DNA of 64,000 nt from assembly GCA_964565335.1 (NCBI GenBank), contig CAZMEN010000001.1, positions 1-64,000 of the forward strand. Direction: 5' to 3'. The DNA comes from Litorimonas sp964565335 (GTDB taxonomy: Bacteria > Pseudomonadota > Alphaproteobacteria > Caulobacterales > Maricaulaceae). The notes beneath the pieces are model-generated. The model saw only the letters and a program-made list of their open reading frames with translations, had not been told where the DNA came from and ran no database searches. A program made the translations under genes and the position numbers. Each line of letters begins with the position of its first letter. Position 1 is the stretch's first letter. Of the stretch, positions 17,719 through 26,065 are shown piece after piece.

Positions 17719-19209
17719 TTATTCCATCTTGGTTTGGATCAGGCTTATAGCTTTCTCATAGGCCACATCGCGTCCCGCTTGAATGTCTTCGATGGTTGTG
17801 ACGGCGGATATGTCAGGCGTCAGACCATGACCCACTTTGATATCGTCCGTATTATTATAAAAACGAATGATAGGCAGGCGAAGCGTGATGCCGCTTTCCG
17901 GCAGTTTAAAGAAAAACAATGTGCCCGCTGTCGGCCCTTCAGGGTTACCGCCTGTTTTCTCGCCCACTAATGTGACTGGACGGGCAGCCTTAACATTCGT
18001 CATGAAGTTCGTACTCCCAGAAGAATTATTCCGACTGGTGAGGATAATTAATTCCCCATCAAATTTATATTTGGAAGGTTTTGTCTTTTTCAAATCATCC
18101 ATAAACATAGGACGCACGCTATATTGACCATATTCTGTTGCTTTAAAGCCGAACCGTGATGGATTGATGACGCGTTTTTCCCATGTATTAATGTAGGGTT
18201 CTAACCCTTTATGATTGCGGGTCTTCATCACCGCGGCTTTGCGGATAGACCGTTTTTCAGGCGTGAAATAAGAGAAGAGCTGTAAGCTTACATCCGTTGA
18301 GCCCCCTCCGTTCTGGCGCAAATCGAGAATAAGTGTATCGCGCCCTTCCTCTTTTAATTGCTTAAAAATCGGGTCCAGTTTTTCAGCCGGATCAATAGGA
18401 TTGCGGTAGTTCACGAAAGTATCGATTTTTAAATACCCCGCTTGAGTACCCAGAGTTTTAAATGTGACGGCGTTCGAAAAATTACGGGCAGAGGTGTTTG
18501 GCAAGGATTTCCGGCGTGCAGTATGGCCTACGCGGTTGACGCTAACAGTTTGAACCTCTCCGTTTAGTTTCTTTATTTTGACTTTGGCCGTAGCAGGCGG
18601 GGTGAATATAAAGGCTCCGAAATGATCGACCGCACCGCCCATGTGTTCAAGCGAGTCTGTCATGACCGTGTTTTTTGTGTGGTCATTAAATCCGTCAACC
18701 GGGATGTATTTGTGTAACGCCGCTTGAAGCGTTTTAATGTCGCGCCCGTCAATCGACAGGACTTCATCACCGTCCATAATATTGTCCGCTGACCCTGCGG
18801 CGGTCACAATGGCGCGCTCTCCCACCATGTCCCAAGCAAAAGGCAAGTAAACCGCTTGCGTCTTTCTGGCGGTCTGTAAGGCCTTCGGTAATTCAGCTTT
18901 CGTATGGTCGCACCGAATCTTGGCGAGTGTTTCAGAAACGTCCAAGTATAATTGCCCAAGCGTTAGGCCTTCATCTCCCCGCTGCCTTATCGCCTCCCAT
19001 GCGGCGTCCAATTCACGCTTGTCAATAAAACGGTCATAGCCCGGATGAACGCGGGTAAAGGCCTCTTCGGCCAGATTAATATCGCGCTGAATTTGTTCTG
19101 CGCTCAGAAGGGTGTCTGCGGTGATGGGGGCGGTCTTATCTTGGGCCATAACAGGCGAGGTCGAGACCATCAAACCCATCGTGAACAAGGCAGTATAAAG
19201 CGGTTTCAT
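17719..19209 (-). CDS. Exported S41-family (C-terminal processing/tail-specific-like) peptidase
   Basis: This 496-aa protein has a signal peptide (MKPLYTALFTMGLMVSTSPVMAQ). A PDZ-like segment (GDEVLSIDGRDIKTLQ, near 155) precedes an S41 catalytic core: LILDLRQNGGGSTDVS (near 300) and ILTSRNNSSGSTNFM (near 395) with the expected Ser, then GEKTGGNPEG. The ATG at 19209 has GGAG 8 bases upstream and is preferred over a frame extension. It may be downstream of the AraC regulator gene on the same strand. Confidence 0.88.
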   Translation of the reverse strand: MKPLYTALFTMGLMVSTSPVMAQDKTAPITADTLLSAEQIQRDINLAEEAFTRVHPGYDRFIDKRELDAAWEAIRQRGDEGLTLGQLYLDVSETLAKIRCDHTKAELPKALQTARKTQAVYLPFAWDMVGERAIVTAAGSADNIMDGDEVLSIDGRDIKTLQAALHKYIPVDGFNDHTKNTVMTDSLEHMGGAVDHFGAFIFTPPATAKVKIKKLNGEVQTVSVNRVGHTARRKSLPNTSARNFSNAVTFKTLGTQAGYLKIDTFVNYRNPIDPAEKLDPIFKQLKEEGRDTLILDLRQNGGGSTDVSLQLFSYFTPEKRSIRKAAVMKTRNHKGLEPYINTWEKRVINPSRFGFKATEYGQYSVRPMFMDDLKKTKPSKYKFDGELIILTSRNNSSGSTNFMTNVKAARPVTLVGEKTGGNPEGPTAGTLFFFKLPESGITLRLPIIRFYNNTDDIKVGHGLTPDISAVTTIEDIQAGRDVAYEKAISLIQTKME

Positions 19210-19325
19210 ATTGTAACTCCAAAATCTCGCTCGGTATGAGCGGCTATGGAGAGGTTTTAGACTGGCGCTTGGCTGGCCTCGCCTCAATACGGATATTGAG
19301 ACCTGATTTACGGAAATTATGACGT

Positions 19326-20483
19326 TTACGGGATTTGAGACTTTTTGAACGCGGATGGCGTCTGCCCGTTTATATCACGGAAGACCCGATTAAATGTCGC
19401 TTTGGAATTAAATCCGCTCTCATAGGCAATGGTCAGCATGGATAGCTCGCCCTGCTGAATAAGGGCCTGCGCATGAGAGACACGCAAGGCATTGATGAAA
19501 CGATTAAAGCTCTTCCCTAGGCCCTGATTTAACGCGCGGGAGATATAGCTCTCATTCGTGCCGATACGCGCAGCCAGATCACGAATACTGAGTTGAGGTT
19601 CCAGATACCATTTCTCTTCGGTCACCCGTTTTTGAACCATGTTCGCCAATGCGGCCTCTTCCGCTAATTTCGCCGCGGGCGAGGCATTGGGGGCAGGCTC
19701 GCCCTCATGGCTCCCGGTATCTGTGCTTTCCATCTTCGGAAAAGGTTTGGACAATCGGAAAACTGCATTGAGTGCCAACCAAACCGACACGAATAATATC
19801 AACACGAGAATATAAAAACTGCCGCGATAATTTTGGGGCCGCCAAAACGCATATAATTCGGCCGCGATATACAAACCCAGCGCCAAGGCCAATCCAATGA
19901 GCATATAACGCAACCATTGCGGATCAAAATCCAGGGCCTGTGAATGTGTTTGCTCCAGATAATTGCGATAACGTTTTATCATTTGGGCGCAGACAAAGAG
20001 CGCAAAGATAAACAGTGCGATGGAGCCTAAGCTCTCAATTTTTAAGATATAGGGCGCGTGTACCGCATTATTAAAGGCCCATTTGGCCTCATAATCCTGC
20101 CACCCTTCCCCGATGAGGAAAAACGCCCCTAGATAATATAATAATTGCAAAACCCCTGGAACGAATAAAGCCCATCGCCAGCCGGCAGGTTCATCCCGCA
20201 TTAAACGAAAAGCATGAAAATAGAGCAGCGGCCCCAACCATAGCGCCAAAAAGAAAAGCGGGAAAAAGGTCAATCCCGGCCAACGATCGTAAAATCCGGC
20301 AAAGCCGATAATTTCCGGCCCCATTCCCAACCCGATAACAATGAAGAACCATCCCAAATATCGCGAAGACGCCTTTTCCGCCTTTTGAAACAACAACATT
20401 ACCGCGCATATCAAAAGCGGCAAAACGGCCATTATCAAAACAACCGACCGCCAATTTAAAAGATATATCGGGCTCTCATTCAC
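19326..20483 (-). CDS. AraC family transcriptional regulator with N-terminal membrane domain
   Basis: This 385-aa protein has about seven predicted membrane helices in residues 1-240, a linker, and a C-terminal AraC DNA-binding domain (near 285-385). Both helix-turn-helix motifs are visible (LSIRDLAARIGTNESYISRALNQ and LTIAYESGFNSKATFNRVFRDINGQTPSAF). The start is a GTG at 20483. This layout is common in marine alphaproteobacteria and suggests signal sensing at the membrane. The S41 peptidase gene follows on the same strand and is a candidate target. Confidence 0.85.
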   Translation of the reverse strand: MNESPIYLLNWRSVVLIMAVLPLLICAVMLLFQKAEKASSRYLGWFFIVIGLGMGPEIIGFAGFYDRWPGLTFFPLFFLALWLGPLLYFHAFRLMRDEPAGWRWALFVPGVLQLLYYLGAFFLIGEGWQDYEAKWAFNNAVHAPYILKIESLGSIALFIFALFVCAQMIKRYRNYLEQTHSQALDFDPQWLRYMLIGLALALGLYIAAELYAFWRPQNYRGSFYILVLILFVSVWLALNAVFRLSKPFPKMESTDTGSHEGEPAPNASPAAKLAEEAALANMVQKRVTEEKWYLEPQLSIRDLAARIGTNESYISRALNQGLGKSFNRFINALRVSHAQALIQQGELSMLTIAYESGFNSKATFNRVFRDINGQTPSAFKKSQIP

Positions 20484-20529
20484 GGAACAGCGCTATTACA
20501 AAATATGTGTCGGGACAAGTTCGCCGTGG

Positions 20530-20563
20530 CAAGGATGGTTTTTGATGAGTTTGTGAATGGTGG
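20530..20563 (-). repeat. Left copy of a tRNA-Val 3'-flank direct repeat (att-like)
   Basis: Read on the minus strand, this starts CCACCATTCACAAAC and ends ACCATCCTTG. It matches the end of tRNA-Val and its downstream flank at 22669-22701, with 15 and 10 identical bases around a diverged middle. The two copies bracket about 2.1 kb. Confidence 0.55.
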
Positions 20564-20646
20564 ACCTAGCAGGAGAAAGTTTGAACCTTTTATTCGAAGA
20601 GTTGGAACAATGGGAGTCAATACTGCCAAACTTGAGTTTGAGACAG

Positions 20647-20686
20647 TCTGGCATAGCCAGATAAATCATTCTGAGAGAATGATTTA
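20647..20686. repeat. Two adjacent perfect palindromes
   Basis: TCTGGC-ATA-GCCAGA (20647-20661) is followed directly by an 11-bp perfect inverted repeat: TAAATCATTCT (20662-20672), loop GAG, AGAATGATTTA (20676-20686). The second lies exactly 10 bases before a GGCCACGGCAGTGGC hairpin. Confidence 0.75.
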
Positions 20687-20696
20687 AGGCTGAGAA

Positions 20697-20848
20697 GGCC
20701 ACGGCAGTGGCAGAAGAGGGACAATATCACCTTTGGCCCAAGGTGATGTAAAAATGGGGGCACGTCTCCGCCGCCTGACTTCGCTTCGCGCGGCGTCTAC
20801 GACCCCACAAAATAAGTTGTAAAAACAGAGCTTTAGCGCTTTGGAAGT
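20697..20848. repeat. Intergenic repeat, copy 1
   Basis: This copy of about 152 bp begins with GGCCACGGCAGTGGC. It contains a hairpin ATCACCTT/AAGGTGAT (20726-20747), a GATGTAAAAATGGGGGCA block, CGACCCCACAAAATAA and AACAGAGCTTT. It matches copy 2 (21833-21987) over its whole length with scattered differences. No coding frame is convincing. Confidence 0.7.
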
Positions 20849-20859
20849 GATGCGCAGCA

Positions 20860-20884
20860 ATATTCTGTCCTGTGGACAGAATAT
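20860..20884. repeat. Perfect 11-bp palindrome before repeat copy 3
   Basis: ATATTCTGTCC (20860-20870), loop TGT, GGACAGAATAT (20874-20884). As with the palindrome before copy 1, exactly 10 bases, ending in GAGAA, separate it from the GGCCACGGCAGTGGC hairpin, although the arm sequence is different. Confidence 0.75.
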
Positions 20885-20894
20885 AACCAGAGAA

Positions 20895-20955
20895 GGCCAC
20901 GGCAGTGGCGTAGTGGGTCACATGACCCGCTTCGCTTTATCTTGCTCTACGCCTA
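20895..20955. repeat. Intergenic repeat, partial copy 3
   Basis: It begins with GGCCACGGCAGTGGC, then a different hairpin GGGTCA-CA-TGACCC (20915-20928), CGCTTCGCTT and a TCTACG-like end. It is shorter than copies 1 and 2. Confidence 0.6.
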
Positions 20956-21012
20956 TTCTGACCCTTTTTTGTTACCAAGGCACCTTAAACCTTTTCAACA
21001 TTCAGAATGCTT

Positions 21013-21240
21013 TTATTTATCTTCTTTTCCGGTTGAAATAAATATTGATGTTACAAAGGCCAAAATTGAGTTCAATATAATAAACCAAATTGTTAACCGA
21101 GTGTTTCGCATGACATCAGGGAGAACGGTGAAAAAAGATAAAGCCCAGCCTGCAAACCAAGCAGCCCAAATAAAAAGTAATAGAACTCCAAAAAGTCTAA
21201 ACCATGCTATGAACCAGTACTTATATCTATCAAATTTCAT
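21013..21240 (-). CDS. Small membrane protein, candidate immunity protein
   Basis: This 75-aa protein has two strong membrane segments (WFIAWFRLFGVLLLFIWAAWFAGWALSFF and LTIWFIILNSILAFVTSIF). I do not recognise a family. It begins 9 bases after a toxin-C-terminus-like fragment (21250-21747), the position of an immunity gene in polymorphic toxin loci. A role against a membrane-acting toxin would fit, but this is inference from position and topology. Confidence 0.5.
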   Translation of the reverse strand: MKFDRYKYWFIAWFRLFGVLLLFIWAAWFAGWALSFFTVLPDVMRNTRLTIWFIILNSILAFVTSIFISTGKEDK

Positions 21241-21249
21241 TATAGCACT

Positions 21250-21747
21250 TTAACACTCAACTGGCCCGCAATTGGGCGGTAGCCTTGGAATACTATTGCG
21301 AACATTATTTATCGCCCCAGCTGCGCTTCCAGCAGCATTACCTAAAGCCGCTGCACCATTTTGTACACCTGATTTTATATGACTTGCCACAGTCGAAGCA
21401 GCTTCCTGACCCGCGCCACCCACTACACCTGCTACAACGGCCTTTCCTGCCGATTGGGAAGAAATAGCGCTTATTGTACCATTGCGAAGTTTTGTAGCAT
21501 TCGATTTTGCAACTGCGGAAAAGCTATTTCTACCAGATGTTATTCCTGGAACTTTCACGTCACCAACAACCTTACCAACTGTTACGCCGACTGCTGTATC
21601 CACAGCTGTTTCTGCAACACTTACATTTCCCAAATCAAAGCCACCATTGGCCGTTGCTTGAGTTAAAACGCCCGAGATATAGGCCGTTTCCGTTATGATT
21701 ATACCCGACACGTTCGGACCATGCTCTTCCAACTGTCGATTGTGAAG
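21250..21747 (-). pseudogene. Fragment of a large protein, RHS/polymorphic-toxin C-terminal-like
   Basis: The open frame (165 codons) begins right after a stop and has no ATG or GTG start near its beginning. Only an internal TTG (21732) could start it. The product is rich in Ala, Gly and Val (AETAVDTAVGVTVGKVVGDV, AGKAVVAGVVGGAGQEA) and ends NSIPRLPPNCGPVEC. Such glycine-rich hydrophobic stretches lie between the RHS core and the toxin tip in many RHS proteins. I read it as a displaced 3' fragment. No RHS core repeat (YD-type) is present nearby. Confidence 0.45.
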
Positions 21748-21832
21748 TCATGCAGCGCCATAGCAGATATTAGCCGCAGAGTCTTTGAGGTATAGAGGGG
21801 GTAAATTATAGGCTTCGGAGACGGTCTGGCTA

Positions 21833-21987
21833 GGCCACGGCAGTGGCAGAAGAGGGATGGGGTCACTCACGTCCCAAGATGATGTAAAAATGGGGGCATT
21901 GTCTTCACCCCCTTGCCTCGCTTCGTGCAGGCCTTACGACCCCACAAAATAAATCACAAAAACAGAGCTTTGGAGCTTTGGAGGTAG
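21833..21987. repeat. Intergenic repeat, copy 2
   Basis: This copy of about 155 bp begins with GGCCACGGCAGTGGC. It shares GATGTAAAAATGGGGGCA, CGACCCCACAAAATAA and AACAGAGCTTT blocks with copy 1, with variable bases between. It separates the two fragment/membrane-protein pairs. The stretch 21748-22122 otherwise holds nothing I can call. Confidence 0.7.
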
Positions 21988-22122
21988 TTGGCTGAGCCAA
22001 ATATTGGTTCCAGCGGATCTTCGTGGTCTCTAGTTGTAGAGTTTCAGCTGATTTTTAGTTTTTACAGATAGTATGATTATTAACCGATATTTTAAAGCGA
22101 TTTGGAAAGTCTAAGATTTAAT

Positions 22123-22428
22123 CTACGGCCATTCATAACGGTGTCTTCCAACAAAGCAAAACATGATCAACCTACCTCGCAAACTTAAATCCTCAGGGTA
22201 AGGTAATAATGCTTTAGTAGTTCTAAAAAAATACATTAGAATTAGGTCAAATATAATCACAACGAGCCCCGACAAAACGAAAAAGGAGACGAAATACCTA
22301 TCGATTGAAGAGGACGTCATTAATAAAATGACCGCAACAATAAAGAATAAATATCCAAAAAACGCCAACCATGTGAGTATAATTAATAATAAGCAGCGTA
22401 CTTTATTTTTGAAATTAGTTAGGCCCAT
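22123..22428 (-). CDS. Small membrane protein, candidate immunity protein
   Basis: This 101-aa protein has at least two to three membrane segments (CLLLIILTWLAFFGYLFFIVAVILL and FVSFFVLSGLVVIIFDLILMYFF). Its ATG (22428) lies inside the last codons of the upstream fragment (14-base overlap), typical of tightly coupled toxin-immunity pairs. The product is not related by eye to the 75-aa protein at 21013-21240. No family recognised. Confidence 0.5.
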   Translation of the reverse strand: MGLTNFKNKVRCLLLIILTWLAFFGYLFFIVAVILLMTSSSIDRYFVSFFVLSGLVVIIFDLILMYFFRTTKALLPYPEDLSLRGRLIMFCFVGRHRYEWP

Positions 22429-22693
22429 CTTCCAAGTGCTCCTGTGCTTCGACTACACTAGTACCTATCGCAGAATCTATTACTCCATCTACAACCGTTT
22501 CGACCACCTCTTTACTCAAAGCATTGGATACACCTAGCGCAACGCCAAATGAAAAAGTGCCTGTTAAAACACCAATTGCAACATTTTCGGCTAATTCTCC
22601 ACCATTAATTGGAGTCCCTGTCAAAGCAGAGTCGATTGCAGCATCAGCCGCTCCGCCCGAAGACGGAGCAAGGATGGTGCTGATATGTTTGTG
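22415..22693 (-). pseudogene. Fragment of a toxin-C-terminus-like protein abutting tRNA-Val
   Basis: The frame runs without a proper start out of the 3' end of tRNA-Val. The coding-looking part is Ala/Gly/Val-rich (AADAAIDSALTGTPINGGEL, VLTGTFSFGVALGVSNALS) and ends VVEAQEHLEDGPN. It resembles the fragment at 21250-21747 in composition and in being followed by a small membrane protein. It is most likely a 3' piece left by recombination at the tRNA gene, not an intact gene. Confidence 0.45.
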
Positions 22694-22701
22694 AATGGTG
22701 G
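22669..22701 (-). repeat. Right copy of the tRNA-Val 3'-flank direct repeat (att-like)
   Basis: It covers the last six bases of tRNA-Val and its immediate flank on the minus strand (CCACCATTCACAAAC ... ACCATCCTTG). The partner copy is at 20530-20563. No integrase gene lies between. Confidence 0.55.
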
Positions 22702-22770
22702 GCGATACTGGGATTGAACCAGTGACCCCTACAATGTCAATGTAGTGCTCTCCCGCTGAGCTAATCGCCC
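22696..22770 (-). tRNA. tRNA-Val (GAC)
   Basis: The minus strand gives a full cloverleaf of 75 bases. The acceptor GGGCGAT pairs with ATCGCCC, followed by A and an encoded CCA. The D arm is GCTCAGCGGGAGAGC and the T arm carries GGTTCAATC. The anticodon stem CTACA/TGTAG encloses a loop TTGACAT with anticodon GAC. Confidence 0.95.
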
Positions 22771-22946
22771 GTCCCATTCGACGTCAAATATGGTCTGTTT
22801 CAACAGAGCCGATATTATCGGGAAACGGGCGTATAGGCGAGGCCGGAACGGTAATCAAGCCCGAATCCACGTCACGCCCCTGCAATTCAGTATTTTATAA
22901 CAGCCATTGTCTTGCAGGCGCAGGTTTCGCAGACTAAGTCACGGGA

Positions 22947-24992
22947 ATGTTTCTAAAACTCGGCTTTTCTGGAATGCGAGGGGGCTTCGCTCTCGGCTTA
23001 ATCGCCGCTTTTGGACTTGGCGTTCACACCGCTGCTCATGCAGGCGCAAACCCACTCACCCGCGCCGAGCAATCCGTTTGCCGCACGCCACAACACTGTT
23101 TTGATATTCTCTCGCGCCATGATGCAACGCAATTTGATTATACTGTTTTGGGCGAAGGGTTTTTAAGATTTGGGGGCAGAGGCAAAGGCGCGTTGATGCG
23201 TGGTTTGACGCATAAGGATAAGGACGTCGCTACACGCGCGGCCGCCGTATTGACGGATAAACGTTTCGCCTTGGATAAGCGAGAGCAGAACCGCATTGCA
23301 ATGATATGGACGAAACGGCCTACCCCCGATTTATTGAGGCTCATGCGGGTTCAATATAGCCCCGTTTTCCGCGAAGCGTTTATAAAGACACTAAACCATT
23401 CTGACGCCTCTATTCGTGAATGGTCGCGTCGAGGCCTGTTGTTTGGGGAACACCAGAGTAATCCAGAAGGCGCGCGTACTGCCTTTCAGCCTAATCCCGG
23501 ACTTTACCCTGATTTGGCCAGAGCGAGCGTGAATGATCCGACATCTGAAGTCGTGAAATTTATCGCCTCTTACCCCAAAGCGCGCAGCCAACCCATTTTA
23601 AGGCGCGCTCTTCGCAACGCGGAAGCCGAAATTGTCGGCACGGCCTATCAGGGCCTATATAATATCGATGCCGAGACGGCCTTTAAAACGCTTATCGCGA
23701 CATTGCGCGGACTGAAACCGGGCGACGAAGCCATCGGATTGGCAATAGGCGAGGTTTTAGAGTCGCGTAATAAGGCGCGAAAAGACGGATTTTATCTGTC
23801 TTTCGCCAAGGACATTGCCGCGGATAAAGCGATGCCCAATGTCGCTCGTATGGCAGGCGTTCATGCCATAATGAGCCAAACCCACCTCAAAGCAGACAGA
23901 GTTCAAACGCTACCGGAAACACAGGATATTCAAACAATCTTGTTCATGGCGACCCACGCGATGAACACTGTGCCGAGGCGCTATAGCGATAAGCTTCTGC
24001 TTAAACTCGGGCCAGCGCATCAATCCGTTATACCGAAGCTCTATACTGCGTTTAAAGAAACAGGCGACCAGAATAAGTTCTTCTTTGTCGATGCCCTAGG
24101 CGAAAAATATGATAAGTCACCGCTCTCGAAGGAAGTCGAGAAAGCGCTTTTGCGCGCGCTGGATGATACAACGGACTGGCGGGTTGTATCATCGGCCGCA
24201 GATATACTGGGCAAGAATAAAGTTACTGCAGCCCGCCCGGCTTTAACGGCGCTCGGTAGAAACCATCTTTTCACACGGCTTCGTTTTTCAGGCTTAACTG
24301 CCCTGGATAAGATAAACGGAAAAAACACCGTTAAACAAAGGCTGTATTGGAAAAACACACTGTCAAAATCCACGATAAGCTGCCCTGTCGAGGCAAGAGA
24401 CTTCAAAGCCCTCGCCAGACCTTTACCCTTTTTTGAAGACACAAAAATCGCGAACGGTTATAAAAGCGCTCGCCCTTTTCTCACCTCGGCTGTCGCCACC
24501 AAAGCAGGATGGCTTGCTGGTTACGATTTCGGAGAATTTTCAGGCGGCTTAGTCGCCTATGACAATAAAACGGGTCAGGGTGATTTAATTATCGGAAATT
24601 CCAAAGGTCATTTTGAAGTAGACCCAAACTCCACACCGCTTAGCCCGAATATCATGGCAGTTTTGCCTCAGAGGGTTTTGCCGCTCGGACAATATGCCGA
24701 TCAGTTTTGGGCAATCTCCAGAAATGTGATGATGAGCGAAAGTTATATTTTCAAAATTACGGATACTGGGGATGGTTATAAGGCCGTCCCGCTGCGCCGC
24801 CTTCCGCGCCTACCGCAAGCCATTACGCAAGAGGAAGACGGCTCGGTTATTTTGGGTTTTGGAAAGAAAACACCGCCGTCCAAAAATGATTATGAGCCGC
24901 TGTACCAACCGCCGCTGCGCCTTTCTCCAAACGGCACTCTGAGCTTGGCGTGTGACGCATTCTCCAAAAGCACGATAGAGGCGATGCCCTGA
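22947..24992 (+). CDS. Exported hypothetical protein with HEAT-like repeats
   Basis: This 681-aa protein has an N-terminal signal-like segment (GGFALGLIAAFGLGVHTAAHAGA). A long helical region with HEAT-type spacing follows (KDKDVATRAAAVLTDKRF, HSDASIREWSRRGLLF, TDWRVVSSAADILGKNKV), then a C-terminal part, possibly beta-rich, from about residue 500. No enzyme motif is visible. It probably acts as a periplasmic scaffold. Its TGA shares an A with the ATG of the Mrp ATPase gene, so the two are translationally coupled. Confidence 0.75.
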   Translation: MFLKLGFSGMRGGFALGLIAAFGLGVHTAAHAGANPLTRAEQSVCRTPQHCFDILSRHDATQFDYTVLGEGFLRFGGRGKGALMRGLTHKDKDVATRAAAVLTDKRFALDKREQNRIAMIWTKRPTPDLLRLMRVQYSPVFREAFIKTLNHSDASIREWSRRGLLFGEHQSNPEGARTAFQPNPGLYPDLARASVNDPTSEVVKFIASYPKARSQPILRRALRNAEAEIVGTAYQGLYNIDAETAFKTLIATLRGLKPGDEAIGLAIGEVLESRNKARKDGFYLSFAKDIAADKAMPNVARMAGVHAIMSQTHLKADRVQTLPETQDIQTILFMATHAMNTVPRRYSDKLLLKLGPAHQSVIPKLYTAFKETGDQNKFFFVDALGEKYDKSPLSKEVEKALLRALDDTTDWRVVSSAADILGKNKVTAARPALTALGRNHLFTRLRFSGLTALDKINGKNTVKQRLYWKNTLSKSTISCPVEARDFKALARPLPFFEDTKIANGYKSARPFLTSAVATKAGWLAGYDFGEFSGGLVAYDNKTGQGDLIIGNSKGHFEVDPNSTPLSPNIMAVLPQRVLPLGQYADQFWAISRNVMMSESYIFKITDTGDGYKAVPLRRLPRLPQAITQEEDGSVILGFGKKTPPSKNDYEPLYQPPLRLSPNGTLSLACDAFSKSTIEAMP

Positions 24993-26065
24993 TGACCTAC
25001 TCTGAAACAGCGGCATTGAAAGCGCTTAAGGCGCTCACTGACCCTATCAGCGGGAAAGACCTTATCACCGCCGGCCTTTTAAATGCTCTGCGTTACGAAG
25101 GCGGCACATTACGCGCCGTACTGCAAATCGACCCCAACAAGGCGGAGGCCTATTCAGACCTTCGCAAAACGGCCGAAGCCGCCCTGTCCAAGCTAGACAG
25201 CGTAGAGACGGCCTCGGTCATCCTCTCCGCCCATAAAGCTGCGCCTACAATTGGCGGCGGGCGGAAACGTCCGCAACCGCATGCCGCCCGCCGCCCCGAA
25301 GGCTATCAAGGCGATGACAATGTCGAGCGCGTTATCGCGATCAGTTCGGCCAAAGGCGGCGTGGGGAAATCCACCATGGCCGTGAATTTAGCGGTGGCTC
25401 TGGCGAAATCAGGCCAGTCTATTGGCTTGCTTGATGCCGACATTCACGGCCCCAGCGTGCCTATGCTGCTCGGGATGCAAGGCGAACGCGCTAAAACCGA
25501 AATGGTTGAAGGACGCCGCTTAATCACGCCGAAAACGGCTTTTGGCGTTAAAGCGATGTCCATTGGGTTTTTGACCGAGGATGACGGTCCTATCGTTTGG
25601 CGCGGGCCTCTCGTCCAAGGCGCTATCACCCGTATGATTTGGGACGTGAATTGGGGGACATTAGATACGCTCATCATCGATATGCCGCCCGGCACAGGCG
25701 ATGCGCAATTAGGGCTTGCACAGGATATAAAACCGGCAGGAGCAGTCATCGTCTCAACACCGCAGGATTTGGCACTTTTGGATGCCCGAAAAGGCGTGCG
25801 CATGTTTGAAAAAACCGGCATTCCTGTTTTGGGTTTGATAGAAAACATGGCGGTTTTCACCTGTCCGAATTGCAAGACGGATCACCACATATTCGGTGAA
25901 GGCGGGGCGAGGCGGGATGCCGAGGCACTGGGCATTTCCTATATCGGGGCCGCACCTCTCACCCTGCCCATTCGCGAAAGCGGCGATAAGGGCGTGCCGA
26001 TCGCGTCTACGGACTCTAAAGACTCTGATATTTTTGCGGCTTTAGCCAAGAAGGCTTTTAATTAG
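24992..26065 (+). CDS. Mrp/NBP35 (ApbC) family iron-sulfur carrier P-loop ATPase
   Basis: This 357-aa protein has an N-terminal FSCA/DUF59-like domain (residues 1-80) and a deviant Walker A P-loop (SSAKGGVGKSTMAVNLAVAL, near 115). Switch motifs are LLDADIHGPS and IIDMPPGTGDAQL. A CxxC in FTCPNCKTDHHIFGEGG (near 290) binds the transferred Fe-S cluster in this family. It would help mature cytosolic Fe-S proteins. Its stop abuts that of the convergent ArsC-like gene with no intergenic bases. Confidence 0.93.
   Translation: MTYSETAALKALKALTDPISGKDLITAGLLNALRYEGGTLRAVLQIDPNKAEAYSDLRKTAEAALSKLDSVETASVILSAHKAAPTIGGGRKRPQPHAARRPEGYQGDDNVERVIAISSAKGGVGKSTMAVNLAVALAKSGQSIGLLDADIHGPSVPMLLGMQGERAKTEMVEGRRLITPKTAFGVKAMSIGFLTEDDGPIVWRGPLVQGAITRMIWDVNWGTLDTLIIDMPPGTGDAQLGLAQDIKPAGAVIVSTPQDLALLDARKGVRMFEKTGIPVLGLIENMAVFTCPNCKTDHHIFGEGGARRDAEALGISYIGAAPLTLPIRESGDKGVPIASTDSKDSDIFAALAKKAFN

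Noticed and set aside
20496..20702. Minus-strand 68-codon frame next to the AraC gene
   Set aside because: It runs through the palindromes and the att-like repeat, with no start signal or family.
20727..20921. Minus-strand 64-codon frame over the repeats
   Set aside because: It spans hairpins and repeat copies, is broken by stops in the other copy, and has no ribosome site.
22694..22777. N-terminal 28 codons of the frame beginning at 22777
   Set aside because: They are tRNA-Val read as protein, so they are not coding sequence.
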